This document shows, in pieces, positions 16,792 to 25,375 of a stretch of DNA of 51,546 nt. The DNA is from an uncultured Collinsella sp. (GTDB taxonomy: Bacteria > Actinomycetota > Coriobacteriia > Coriobacteriales > Coriobacteriaceae), in the NCBI GenBank assembly GCA_959599095.1, contig CAUGGC010000016.1, positions 1-51,546 of the forward strand, in the 5' to 3' direction. A program made the translations under genes and the position numbers. The first letter of the stretch is position 1. Every line of letters begins with the position of its first letter. The notes below the pieces were generated by a model, which saw nothing but the letters and a program-made list of their open reading frames with translations, was not told where the DNA came from and ran no database searches.

Positions 16792-17608
16792 TGACACCAG
16801 TTCCAACAAGATTACAAAGCGTGATCTAAAATCGGTATTTTTCCGTTCGCTTACGATGGAGTACTCCTGGAACTACGAGCGCCAGCAGCACATGGGATAC
16901 TGCTTCTCTATGCTTCCCATCATTCGTCGCGTGTATAAGAATAAGGATGACCAGATTGCTGCTGCTAAGCGTCACATGGAGTTCTTCAACACCACTCCTT
17001 ATGTCTCAACATTAATTCTGGGCATTTCGGCAGCGATGGAAGAGGCAAACGCTAACGAAGAGGATTTTGACGAATCCTCCATCAACAGCGTAAAGGCCGC
17101 TCTTATGAGCCCGCTGGCCGGCATCGGTGACTCTCTGTTCTGGGGAACGTTGCGTGTCATCGCCACTGGTTTGGGTGTGTCGCTTTCTATGCAGGGTAAC
17201 ATTCTCGGCCCGCTTCTCTTCCTCGTCGTATTCAATGTTCCGCATTATCTGATTCGTTGGTTCTGCCTTAAATGGGGCTACGGATTCGGAACCAGTTTCT
17301 TGAGCAAGATCGAGAAATCTGGCCTTATGCCAAAGCTCACCATGGGGGCTGCAATTCTCGGTCTTATGGTTATCGGCGCTATGGTGCCCAACCTTGTATC
17401 GGTCAGCGTGGCTGGTTCTCTCGGTACCGGCGACAGTGCGCAGACTATCCAAAGCATCATCGACGGTATCATGCCGAGCCTGCTGCCGCTGCTTGTGACA
17501 CTTGGAGTTTACGAACTCGTCCAGCACAAGGTCAAGATTGCTTGGATTCTCGTTATTCTCATGGCGGTTGGTATCGTCGGCTCCTTCTTCGGAGTGTTTG
17601 CAATCTAA
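16778..17608 (+). CDS. PTS mannose-family EIID component
   Basis: 276-residue membrane subunit. N-terminal KITKRDLKSVFFRSLTMEYSWNYERQQHMGY and PLAGIGDSLFWGT are hallmark EIID motifs; the C-terminal third is hydrophobic (GLMVIGAMV, LLPLLVTLGVYEL). I prefer the ATG at 16778, with AAGGGAG eight bases upstream and a family-like N-terminus, over an in-frame start 42 bases earlier. Confidence 0.93.
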   Translation: MTTSNDTSSNKITKRDLKSVFFRSLTMEYSWNYERQQHMGYCFSMLPIIRRVYKNKDDQIAAAKRHMEFFNTTPYVSTLILGISAAMEEANANEEDFDESSINSVKAALMSPLAGIGDSLFWGTLRVIATGLGVSLSMQGNILGPLLFLVVFNVPHYLIRWFCLKWGYGFGTSFLSKIEKSGLMPKLTMGAAILGLMVIGAMVPNLVSVSVAGSLGTGDSAQTIQSIIDGIMPSLLPLLVTLGVYELVQHKVKIAWILVILMAVGIVGSFFGVFAI

Positions 17609-17656
17609 ATGGTTGATTTCGCCGTCTGGCCCAATTGAATTAGAAAGGTATATCTC

Positions 17657-18655
17657 ATGGTTTCATTTGATGAACAGGCAATTCTCGATAACGGTGCTTA
17701 TATCTACAATCAACGTGCCGAAATTGAACGCATTGCTGACGAAATTTGCGAAAAGGGTTTCGATTCGATTTTCTTCACCTCGTCAGGTGGCTCGCTTGCG
17801 ATGATGCAGCCGTTTGACTATATGGTTTCTGTTATGTCCGATATTCCCGTCCAGTCCCAAGTTTCGGCAGATTTCCTCACGGCAGGCAATCGGCGCATCG
17901 GTAAGGGGACCTTGGCGTTCATGGCGTCCAAGTCGGGCGACACCAAAGAGACGGTCGCGGCGGCAAAGGCGGCAAAAGACGCAGGCTGCACCATTGTCTC
18001 TACGCTTGGCGTGGACGGTTCACCGCTTGGTGAACTTTCCGATTATGGAGTGATCTATAAGCAGGGCCGTCCTATGGAGCTCGTGCTGTACCTTCTGATT
18101 GGAAAGATTCTCAAGAACAGGGGCTTTTTCGATGACTACGATCGCTTCGCTGATGAGCTTGTGAATCTCCCCGCTGCTCTCGTTTCCGTCGGCAAGAACG
18201 CTGACGAGATGGCTCGCGCATATGCTCTGAAGCACAAGGACGATCCGTATCAGATTTGGATTGGTTCTGGCAATCTGTGGGGCCCCACGTATTCGTTTGC
18301 CATGTGTGTGCTCGAGGAGTCCCAATGGCTGCGCACCAAATCCGTTACATCGCCTGAGTTCTTCCATGGCACTATCGAACTTGTTGAGCCGGGCGTTTGC
18401 GTCGCGCTCGCAATGACGGAGGCGCAGACTAGGCCTCTTGATGAGCGCGTTGCACGCTTCTGTAAGCAATATGCGGATGATTTCACCGTATTCGATACAC
18501 ATGATTATGAGTTGCCGGGTATCAGTGATGAATTTCGCTGGATGCTTTCTCCGGTGGTGCTCAATGCCATTCTCTCGCGTGTGAGCAAGAATTTCGAGGA
18601 AATTCGTGACCATTCGCTCGACATCCGCCGTTATTACCGCAAGGTCGAGTACTAA
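17657..18655 (+). CDS. SIS-domain deglycase in the PTS operon (GfrE/FrlB-like)
   Basis: 332-residue tandem SIS protein. Motifs: IFFTSSGGSLAMM, the loop ASKSGDTKET (about residues 95-104), QIWIGSGNLWGPTYSFAM, SPEFFHGTIE (the E-F-F-H-G motif) and C-terminal IRRYYRKVEY. It is more like the 344-residue copies A/B than the 322-residue pair at 3113 and 30978. Its place right after EIID suggests that it splits the phosphosugar-amine that this PTS imports. AGAAAGG precedes the ATG. Confidence 0.87.
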   Translation: MVSFDEQAILDNGAYIYNQRAEIERIADEICEKGFDSIFFTSSGGSLAMMQPFDYMVSVMSDIPVQSQVSADFLTAGNRRIGKGTLAFMASKSGDTKETVAAAKAAKDAGCTIVSTLGVDGSPLGELSDYGVIYKQGRPMELVLYLLIGKILKNRGFFDDYDRFADELVNLPAALVSVGKNADEMARAYALKHKDDPYQIWIGSGNLWGPTYSFAMCVLEESQWLRTKSVTSPEFFHGTIELVEPGVCVALAMTEAQTRPLDERVARFCKQYADDFTVFDTHDYELPGISDEFRWMLSPVVLNAILSRVSKNFEEIRDHSLDIRRYYRKVEY

Positions 18656-18685
18656 TAAAGACCGTACGTGATGGGAGGCGTTGAG

Positions 18686-19570
18686 GTGAAAATCGCAGCA
18701 ATTGGTGACAACGTTATTGATCGCTATCTCAACAAAGGCGTTATGTATCCTGGTGGCAATGCCGTAAACGTCGCTGCCCATGCAAGCATGCTTGGCGCAC
18801 AGGCTGCGTATATTGGGGAGATCGGCAACGACCTGGGAGGGCGAATAATCACCGATGCCCTTTCTTCGCTGAACGTTGACCTTTCGCAATCATGCATGCC
18901 TGAAAAAGCAACAACCAAGACTTGCGATGTAAATGTTTACAACGGTGAACGTGTCGAAGTTGGTTACGATACGGGGGCTTGCTGGGCGCACAAAACCCAT
19001 ATCAACGATTCTGATGTCAAGTTTCTTCAGGGATTCGATGCGGTTTTTACCAGCGTCAATGCAAAGCTGCAGGATGATGTGCACCTAGTTCAAGATCTTC
19101 CCGCTGTGGTGGTTTACGACTTTTCCGTTAAAGATAAGTATCGAACCGACGCATATTTCGATCTTGTTTGCCCTGCTACAACCCTTGGTCTGTTTTCCTG
19201 TTCAGGCGAGAGCGATCAACAGATTCAAGTTCTATTGAAGAGGGCCATAGAGCATGGTTGTCGCTACACGATTGCTACACGGGGATCTGCAGGGCCTGTG
19301 TTCTTTGACGGTTCCCGATGGTACCAGGGAAATATAAGACCCGTAGATGCGCTTGACACCATGGGCGCGGGAGATTCGTATATCACTGCGTTTGTTGTGA
19401 GCTGTCTCTCGCATGGCTGGAGTAAAAAGCAACCGCTCGATGCGGAGATCATTCGGGATGCAATGGAATTCGCTGCTGACTATTCAGCTAAGAATTGCCT
19501 TAAACCCGGCGGCTTTGGATTCGAGCATAAACTCGCCGAGATGAAAGACGGCCAAGCTTCCATTTCCTAG
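18686..19570 (+). CDS. PfkB-family sugar kinase, FrlD (fructoselysine 6-kinase)-like
   Basis: Ribokinase-fold kinase of 294 residues predicted to phosphorylate the 6-position of an Amadori compound. N-terminal KIAAIGDNVIDRYLNKG and PGGNAVNVAAHASMLG match FrlD; the C-terminal PfkB signature is DTMGAGDSYITAF with the catalytic Asp at about residue 230. The GTG at 18686 is chosen: GGGAGG lies seven bases upstream and the product begins right at the conserved strand; an in-frame GTG/ATG pair at 18668-18671 contains that ribosome site within it. A kinase beside a PTS is notable, because PTS substrates arrive already phosphorylated; it may serve substrate entering by another transporter. Confidence 0.85.
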   Translation: MKIAAIGDNVIDRYLNKGVMYPGGNAVNVAAHASMLGAQAAYIGEIGNDLGGRIITDALSSLNVDLSQSCMPEKATTKTCDVNVYNGERVEVGYDTGACWAHKTHINDSDVKFLQGFDAVFTSVNAKLQDDVHLVQDLPAVVVYDFSVKDKYRTDAYFDLVCPATTLGLFSCSGESDQQIQVLLKRAIEHGCRYTIATRGSAGPVFFDGSRWYQGNIRPVDALDTMGAGDSYITAFVVSCLSHGWSKKQPLDAEIIRDAMEFAADYSAKNCLKPGGFGFEHKLAEMKDGQASIS

Positions 19571-19668
19571 AAAGGTATTTTTTTAGGTCATTAAGTATTA
19601 ATACGTAGTGAAATGACAAGTTGTCAATTGAAACGAATTTCACTCTATTAAACGAAGGGATATTAGAT

Positions 19669-20703
19669 ATGTTCAATTTCGATGAGCCTCGTTACGAGAA
19701 GGTTGTGAGCGATGCCCTCGCTCTCCGTCCTCAGATTGAGGCCGCCGTGGACAAGGTCTGCGAGCAGGGCTATTCCAACATCTTCTTCATCGGCTGCGGC
19801 GGCACCTGGGCCCACACGCTCCCGATGAAGTATTGGGTCGAGACCACCACGGCCGACGTCGACGTCCACTGCGAGATCGCCGCCGAGTTCCTCGCGTGCC
19901 CGCCCAAGGCCTTCAACAAGGACTCGGTCTGCGTCTTCTCCACCCGCACCGGCACCACCCCCGAGATCATCGAGGCCGCCAAGTTCTGCCAGGAGCAGGG
20001 CGCCCGCACGCTGATGTACGTCTCCAACGACAACACCCCGGCCACCGAGTACGCCGACTACAAGTTCTTCAGCTTCGCCGAGGACGACGTCCTGTGCGAG
20101 GCCATCTACACCTACCAGATCACGCTGGTCGCCCGCTTCCTCAAGAACGCCGGCGCCTTCCCCAAGTACGACACCTTCATGGAGGAGTTCGGCAACATCG
20201 CCCCGTACCTCATCAAGGCCAAGGACGCTCAGGACGAGCGCTGCGCCGCCATGGCCGAGGACTTCAAGGACACCGACTACCACATGGTGATCGGCTCCGG
20301 CATGCTCTGGGGCGAGGCCTACGACTACGCCATGTGCATCCTCGAGGAGATGCAGTGGATCAAGACCAAGTCCATCCACGCCGCCGAGTTCTTCCACGGC
20401 ACCATCGAGCTGTGCGAGGAGGGCACGAGCCTCATCATGCTCTACGGCGAGGACGACACCCGCAAGCTCATGGACCGCGTGGACAACTTCACCCACATGC
20501 TCGCCGACGAGAAGGGCGTCCATGTCCGCGTGAACAAGTTCGACACCGCCGAGGTCGAGCTGCCGTTCAGCGACCCCGAGTTCCGCAAGATCGTCTCCCC
20601 GATGGTCACCTACACCATCACCGAGCGCCTGAGCTGCCATCTCGAGCACGTCCGCAACCACCCGCTCACCACGCGTCGCTACTACCACCAGATGAACTAC
20701 TAA
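19669..20703 (+). CDS. SIS-domain deglycase, duplicate copy B
   Basis: 344-residue protein identical in sequence to copy A (11963-12997), with the same motifs and the same strong G/C-ending codon bias. The homology covers the reading frame from ATG to TAA, while the bases before the ATG (GAAGGGATATTAGAT here) and after the stop differ entirely from copy A. The ATG at 19669 has GAAGGGA eight bases upstream and matches copy A's start; an upstream TTG at 19621 is in frame but unlikely. It is the last gene of the PTS/kinase operon or has its own weak promoter in the 98-base gap, and is followed by a strong terminator. Confidence 0.87.
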   Translation: MFNFDEPRYEKVVSDALALRPQIEAAVDKVCEQGYSNIFFIGCGGTWAHTLPMKYWVETTTADVDVHCEIAAEFLACPPKAFNKDSVCVFSTRTGTTPEIIEAAKFCQEQGARTLMYVSNDNTPATEYADYKFFSFAEDDVLCEAIYTYQITLVARFLKNAGAFPKYDTFMEEFGNIAPYLIKAKDAQDERCAAMAEDFKDTDYHMVIGSGMLWGEAYDYAMCILEEMQWIKTKSIHAAEFFHGTIELCEEGTSLIMLYGEDDTRKLMDRVDNFTHMLADEKGVHVRVNKFDTAEVELPFSDPEFRKIVSPMVTYTITERLSCHLEHVRNHPLTTRRYYHQMNY

Positions 20704-20724
20704 TCCTTTCAAATTGCTGCTGTT

Positions 20725-20771
20725 GCCTGCAGGCGAGCTGTTCTGAACGTCTCGCCTGCAGGCTTATTTCT
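20725..20771 (+). terminator. Strong terminator after copy B
   Basis: A perfect 13-bp stem, GCCTGCAGGCGAG (20725-20737) with 20751-20763, followed by TTATTTCT. It cuts copy B off from the PTS remnant downstream. Confidence 0.85.
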
Positions 20772-20787
20772 GGGGTTAATCAGAATA

Positions 20788-21479
20788 GTTGCCCAGTACC
20801 TCCTAGTTGCGCTGGTCGCATTATGGCGTCTATGGACGAGCAAGCATTTGGCATTACGATGCTTGGTCGTCCGCTGTTTACGAGCCTGTTTGTCGGCTTG
20901 ATCCTTGGCGATGTCCAGCAGAGAGTTATCGTCGGCGCTGCTTTGGAGTCCATGTTCATGGGCGCCATCATGGTCGGCGCGGCGGTTCCTCCCGAGGTCT
21001 ATGCCTCCGGCGTGCTTGGCTGCGCGTTTGCCGTCATTACGGGTACGGGCACGGCAACTGCCTTCGCGCTCGCCCTTCCCGTCTCCGTCTTCCTTCTCTA
21101 CTCCGTAATTAACTTTGCAACGCGTATCGTCGCCGCCCATCTGGGATACGACCTGGGAACCAAGTTCCTGCAGCAGTCCGAAGAGAACAACCTTATGTCT
21201 CGCATGACGCATGCTGCCGGTGTCCTCGGAATGACCGTCATTGGCGCGATGATTGCGGCACAGGTCTCGCTGTCCACTGCTTTGACCTTTGATGTGGGTG
21301 GTTCGGAGATTGTCCTGCAGGATCTGTTCGATTCGATCTTCCCCGGTCTGCTGCCCTTGCTGGCAACGTTCGCTTGCGTTGCCCTCTATAAAAAGGGTGT
21401 CAAGACCATTTGGATTATTATTGGCATCTTCGCGATCTGCATCATCGGAACGGGCTTGAGAGTGTTCGCGGCGGCGTAA
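20788..21479 (+). pseudogene. EIIC-EIID deletion-fusion remnant (mannose-family PTS)
   Basis: The main frame (ATG 20823 to 21479, 218 residues) begins like EIIC (MLGRPLFTSLFVGLILGD, GAAVPPEVYASGVLGCAFAV) and, after about residue 95, continues as the C-terminal half of EIID (GYDLGTKFL, GMTVIGAMI, LFDSIFPGLLPLLATFACVALYKKG). This implies an in-frame deletion joining the two adjacent genes. In addition the EIIC N-terminus (VAQYLLVALVA) is present just upstream in another frame, offset by one missing base near 20821. No good start or ribosome site precedes it and a terminator stands between it and copy B. It is the relic of a third PTS set. Confidence 0.8.
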
Positions 21480-21524
21480 TGTTGACTGCTATGCTCGCGC
21501 GTTGGATAACTAACTGTCCGTTTG

Positions 21525-21560
21525 AAAACGGGGTTCGGCGTAAGGCCGGCCCCGTTTTTT
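21525..21560 (+). terminator. Terminator after the PTS remnant
   Basis: AAAACGGGG (21525-21533) pairs with CCCCGTTTT (21550-21558) and continues as a T run. Confidence 0.85.
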
Positions 21561-21613
21561 GTTTGAGGAATTTTCCGACCGTCCAAAAATCCACGCTCGT
21601 CCGTCACTCACGT

Positions 21614-21856
21614 ATCTCTCATCTCTCATTTGTCACTAATACGAGAGATGGCACAAAGACGAGAGATAATTACGAGAGATAACTGAGCAGCAAAAAGACA
21701 AACAATTATGGTATTGTCTCAATACCGATTGTTCTACCAGCAAGAACATGTTTAAATGAAACAGATGGTAGACATCTTATCTTCCATCTCTCACTCATCT
21801 CTTATATGAGAGATAGCAGTAAGATGAGAGATAATTACGAGAGATAACTGAGAGAT
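21614..21856. promoter_or_regulatory. GAGAGAT repeat array (probable operator cluster)
   Basis: GAGAGAT occurs at 21643, 21661, 21674, 21808, 21826, 21839 and 21850, often as ACGAGAGATAA; the reverse ATCTCTC occurs at 21614, 21621 and 21785. Between the two groups is a nested palindrome (21701-21733) with GGTATTG/CAATACC inside AACAAT/ATTGTT. The array ends about 50 bases before the regulator gene at 21910, so that protein probably binds it and controls itself. Confidence 0.7.
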
Positions 21857-21909
21857 GAAGGAAATCTATTCGCGGCATTCTCCGCCGGACTGAGCGAAAG
21901 GACGTGCAG

Positions 21910-23385
21910 ATGAACGAAAACGAGCTGACCGGTCTGCTCGAGTCTTTAAGGCGCATGGGCTCGGACGATCTTAACATCGAGGTCAAGGAGAGCGCCACGA
22001 CGCTTTCTCGCGACGTATGGGAAACGGTTAGCGCATTCGCGAATACCGCTGGCGGAATTATCGTGCTCGGCGTGAGCGAGCGCGCGGGCTTTGTCCCGGT
22101 TGAGAACTTTGAGACCGAGAAGGTACTCAACCAATTCGTAGCGGGCATGGGTGATGCCGGCGGTCGCGGAAAACTGGCCAATCCGCCCAAATACACCATT
22201 GAACGCGTGGAGCTCCAGGGCACCGTGGTTCTGGTCATCACGATTGAGGAGCTCGACCCGTCGAGCAAGCCTTGTTATGTCATAGAGCGGGGCGCTCAAG
22301 GCGGCAGCTACAAACGCATCGACGACAAAGATGTTCCGCTCTCGTCGACCGAGGTCCTGTCCTTGTCATCGTATGAACGGACGAGCCCCAGTGATCGCGA
22401 TGCAGTGCCCGGCGCGGTCGCAGGCGATCTTGACGAGGCCCTGGTCGACCGCACGATAGAGCGTGCTTTCTCACTGACACCCCGTGCGATGCGCGACGCG
22501 CCGGACAAGAAAACGAAGCTGGAGCGCCTGAATTTCCTCGACTCCCAGGGCAATGTCACTAAAGCCGGGCTCCTGGCTGCGGGTGCCTATCCTCAGCAGT
22601 TCTATCCCAAGCTCTTTATCGATGTGGCGGTCTATGCCGGAACGCAGAAGGGCGCGGCGGGGTCGTTGAGGTTCATGGACCGTACGATCTGCGAGGGAAC
22701 GTTGGGCGAGATGATTTCGGATGCTGTCGCGGCTGTCGCCAAAAACCTGCGCCGCACCGCGACCGTCCAAGGCATTTCGCGTATCGACTCGCTGGAGATT
22801 CCCGAGGAGGTCCTGCGTGAGGCAATCGCCAACGCGGTTATCCACAGGGAATACGGGGATCGGTTCTGTGGGCAATCGATCGCCGTCGACGTTTTTGACG
22901 ATCGTATCGAGGTGGTGAACCCCGGCGGCCTATACGGAGGAAAGACTCGCGAGAACCTGTTTGACGGCAGCTCCCGATGTCGCAATGCGACGCTTGTGAA
23001 GCTCATGTCGCTTGTTCCATTGCCCGACGGTGCGGGCTCTCCTGCCGAAGGCAACGGATCGGGCATTCCAATGATGCTCGATGCCATGCGTGCGCACGGT
23101 CTGGCCGAGCCATTGTTTTGCCCGGGTTTCGACCGGTTTAAGGTTGTCCTCTACCGAGCGAAGGTTGAGCAAATCGATCATGGCGGGGACTTAATTGTGG
23201 CGGCACTCAAGCGCAACGGCGAACTGGGAACACGTGAACTGGCAGAATGCACGGGACTCACCGTCTCCCAGGTTAGGACGCGCGTCAATGCGCTTATCGC
23301 GCAGGGCAAGCTAGAGCCTACGGCCGCGACGACGAGCCGTAACCGCAAGTATCGACTAACAGGGCGTGCAGGGCAGATGCGCTAG
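21910..23385 (+). CDS. AlbA_2/Schlafen-type ATP-binding transcriptional regulator
   Basis: 491-residue protein of the COG2865 type. The N-terminal AlbA_2 (Schlafen-like) domain shows ELTGLLESLRRMGSDDLNIEVKES and ETVSAFANTAGGIIVLGV (about residues 3-60). A middle GHKL-like ATPase portion follows (LREAIANAVIHREYG, VNPGGLYGGKTRENL, NGSGIPMM-like GSGIPMMLDAM), and a C-terminal winged helix (LGTRELAECTGLTVSQVRTRVNAL-like). The ATG at 21910 is preferred to the GTG at 21904 because AAAGGA is correctly spaced from it. The GAGAGAT array upstream suggests autoregulation. Its targets elsewhere are unknown; a decayed similar control region lies at 11331. Confidence 0.85.
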   Translation: MNENELTGLLESLRRMGSDDLNIEVKESATTLSRDVWETVSAFANTAGGIIVLGVSERAGFVPVENFETEKVLNQFVAGMGDAGGRGKLANPPKYTIERVELQGTVVLVITIEELDPSSKPCYVIERGAQGGSYKRIDDKDVPLSSTEVLSLSSYERTSPSDRDAVPGAVAGDLDEALVDRTIERAFSLTPRAMRDAPDKKTKLERLNFLDSQGNVTKAGLLAAGAYPQQFYPKLFIDVAVYAGTQKGAAGSLRFMDRTICEGTLGEMISDAVAAVAKNLRRTATVQGISRIDSLEIPEEVLREAIANAVIHREYGDRFCGQSIAVDVFDDRIEVVNPGGLYGGKTRENLFDGSSRCRNATLVKLMSLVPLPDGAGSPAEGNGSGIPMMLDAMRAHGLAEPLFCPGFDRFKVVLYRAKVEQIDHGGDLIVAALKRNGELGTRELAECTGLTVSQVRTRVNALIAQGKLEPTAATTSRNRKYRLTGRAGQMR

Positions 23386-23514
23386 CGGCTGCCGCGCCTC
23401 ACATCCGCGCCATTTCACGCGCTGCACATCGAAACCTACGGCAAAGCAGTTACAATAACCCAATGCGTATCGCGCACGACGATGATATCGGCGCCCGCGA
23501 CTGGGGGAGAAAAC

Positions 23515-24180
23515 ATGGCAGAGCAACAGATAACGCCGGGGACCAAGCTTCAGGTGGCATTCGACGTGCCCATGGGCCAAAAAACCGACTTCAACATGCT
23601 CGCCACGTACAAAGAGAACCTAGACGAGGCGTACTTCCTTATGAGCGCGCCCATGCTCGCCGGCAAGCCGCTCATCATGGACGAAAACCAAAAGCTGCTG
23701 CTGCAATACAAAGTGGGCGAGGAGACGTTCGTGCTCGCCGGTTACCCCGAGTCGGTCGAGAAAAAGGGCATCCGCACCTACTGGAAAATGCGCAAAGTCG
23801 CCGAGCAGCGCACCTTCGTCAGGCGCCGCGACGAGCGTTTTAAGGTCGCCATGCGCCTGACCTACCAGCGCGACAACGCACTGACCCCTGAGCCCGAGGA
23901 CGCTATGACCATCGACGTTTCGGCCGGTGGTCTGGCCATCTACCTTAACGATTACCCCGACGTGGGCGAGGCCCTGGCCGTGCAAATGCCCACGATCCGC
24001 CTGCAGGGCGAGCGCCACGAGCTGCCCGGGCAGCTGGGCATCGTATGCTGGGTGCGCCGTGCGCCCAAGGGCAGCCTGTACCGCAACGTCTGCGGCCTGC
24101 AGTTCCGCTATGCCGACGACATGGAGCGCGAGCTCGTCAAAGAATACGTCGGCTACATCCGCACCAAGTATAAGATCTGA
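23515..24180 (+). CDS. PilZ-domain protein (probable c-di-GMP receptor, YcgR-like layout)
   Basis: 221-residue cytoplasmic protein. The C-terminal PilZ domain has both c-di-GMP-binding motifs: R-x-x-x-R in RRRDERFKV (about residues 102-110) and D-x-S-x-x-G in DVSAGG (about 135-140). The N-terminal ~95 residues resemble the flagellar-brake-type companion domain. GGGGAGA precedes the ATG. It lies 5 bases before 24186-25325, a membrane protein that shares a C-terminal motif with the fibre-like proteins of this window, which suggests that c-di-GMP controls that surface system rather than flagella; no flagellar genes are in view. Confidence 0.88.
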   Translation: MAEQQITPGTKLQVAFDVPMGQKTDFNMLATYKENLDEAYFLMSAPMLAGKPLIMDENQKLLLQYKVGEETFVLAGYPESVEKKGIRTYWKMRKVAEQRTFVRRRDERFKVAMRLTYQRDNALTPEPEDAMTIDVSAGGLAIYLNDYPDVGEALAVQMPTIRLQGERHELPGQLGIVCWVRRAPKGSLYRNVCGLQFRYADDMERELVKEYVGYIRTKYKI

Positions 24181-24185
24181 TCGCC

Positions 24186-25325
24186 ATGGCACTGTTCAAG
24201 CGTAACGACAACAAAGATCAAGCTGCCGAGGATTTGACCGAGGATTTGGCCGAGGACACGTCGCAGAACGCGCCCGGCGCCAATGCCGAGGATGCGCCCG
24301 GCGAGGACTCCGCGCCCGAGCAGGCTCCCACCTCCCGCAAGCGCTTTGGCAAGCCCAACCGCAAGCCCAAGCCCAAGCGCGACCTGCGCGGCGTGGTGCG
24401 TATCGAGGAGCTGGAGCAGGCGCTGGCCGACCAGGACCTCGACGACATCGACCCCGACGCGGTCGTATCCATGTATATGCCCAAGCGCCGCATGGAGCGC
24501 ATCGGCGCGGCGCTGCTGCGCATGGACAAGCTGCAAAAGGCCCTCGTGGTGCTGGCGCTTGCCTTTGGCGTGCTGTTCGCCCTGTCGTTTATGCAGGAAA
24601 ACATGGGTAACTTCACTATCAACCTCAACCGCCTGGAGCTGTTCCGCCGCGGCGTGGCCATTGCCGACAACGGCGACTTTAACAACGCCACCGCGCGCCT
24701 GGCCGCCGACGCCTTGGACAACGGCACCAATATCGCTGCCGAAGACCTGCCCGACAACTTGGACGACATCGACGGCAGCCACAACGGCAAGAACTACGTG
24801 GCGTACACCTTCTATATCCGCAACGCCGGCAAGACCGATCTGGGCTACAGCGCCAAGCTCAAGGTGGTTAGCGCCAGCAAGGGCGTGGAGAAGGCGGCGC
24901 GCGTGAGGGTGTATCGCAATGGCGAGCCCACCACCTATGCGGCGGCTGCGGCCGATGGCAGCCCTGAGCCCAACACCGAGCCGTTTGCATCCAAGGACGT
25001 GGTGACGACCATTAGCCACGCGAACTTCCGCGTAGGCGATGTGGACAAGTACACCGTGGTCATTTGGCTGGACGGCGACGATCCGGAGTGCGTGGACAAG
25101 ATCATCGGCGGGGCGGTGGAGTTCGGTTTTGACTTCGATTCGTCCGAGACCGACGATTCGAGTCTGTTCGTTAAGTTCGTGCAGGATATTGCCGATACCC
25201 TCACCGGCAACGACCCCATTAGCGCGAGCGGCAACGAGGCGCCCGATTACTACAAGGAGCACGAGGTGACATGGAGTAGTCGCCGCAACCAAAAGAACTC
25301 GCCTGCGGGGGACGGGGACAAATAG
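24186..25325 (+). CDS. Membrane-anchored protein related to the W-L-E-G-x-D-x-x-C exported family
   Basis: 379 residues, family not named with certainty. Residues 1-115 are highly charged and probably cytoplasmic (acidic to residue 40, then KPNRKPKPKRD-like basic); a single hydrophobic segment follows at about 118-138 (ALVVLALAFGVLFALSF); the remaining ~240 residues would be outside the cell. Near the C-terminus is VVIWLDGDDPEC (about 289-300), the motif that marks the exported proteins at 27150 and 37148-40681. Unlike those it lacks the A-T-Y-A-W-F signal end and has a long cytoplasmic part, so it could be the anchor or base unit. Translationally coupled to the PilZ gene. Confidence 0.65.
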   Translation: MALFKRNDNKDQAAEDLTEDLAEDTSQNAPGANAEDAPGEDSAPEQAPTSRKRFGKPNRKPKPKRDLRGVVRIEELEQALADQDLDDIDPDAVVSMYMPKRRMERIGAALLRMDKLQKALVVLALAFGVLFALSFMQENMGNFTINLNRLELFRRGVAIADNGDFNNATARLAADALDNGTNIAAEDLPDNLDDIDGSHNGKNYVAYTFYIRNAGKTDLGYSAKLKVVSASKGVEKAARVRVYRNGEPTTYAAAAADGSPEPNTEPFASKDVVTTISHANFRVGDVDKYTVVIWLDGDDPECVDKIIGGAVEFGFDFDSSETDDSSLFVKFVQDIADTLTGNDPISASGNEAPDYYKEHEVTWSSRRNQKNSPAGDGDK

Positions 25326-25332
25326 AACGAAC

Positions 25333-25375
25333 AAGCGCCGGGCCGGGATTGATTTCCCGGCCCGGCGCTTTTGTT
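25333..25375. terminator. Bidirectional terminator, 16-bp stem
   Basis: 25333-25348 and 25355-25370 form a perfect 16-bp GC-rich stem followed by TTGTT; it separates convergent genes. Confidence 0.85.

Noticed and set aside
19833..20703. Arg/His-rich plus-strand frame within deglycase copy B running into the PTS remnant
   Set aside because: The part inside copy B is an out-of-frame shadow (the same frame exists in copy A); only the part after about 20788 has real similarity.
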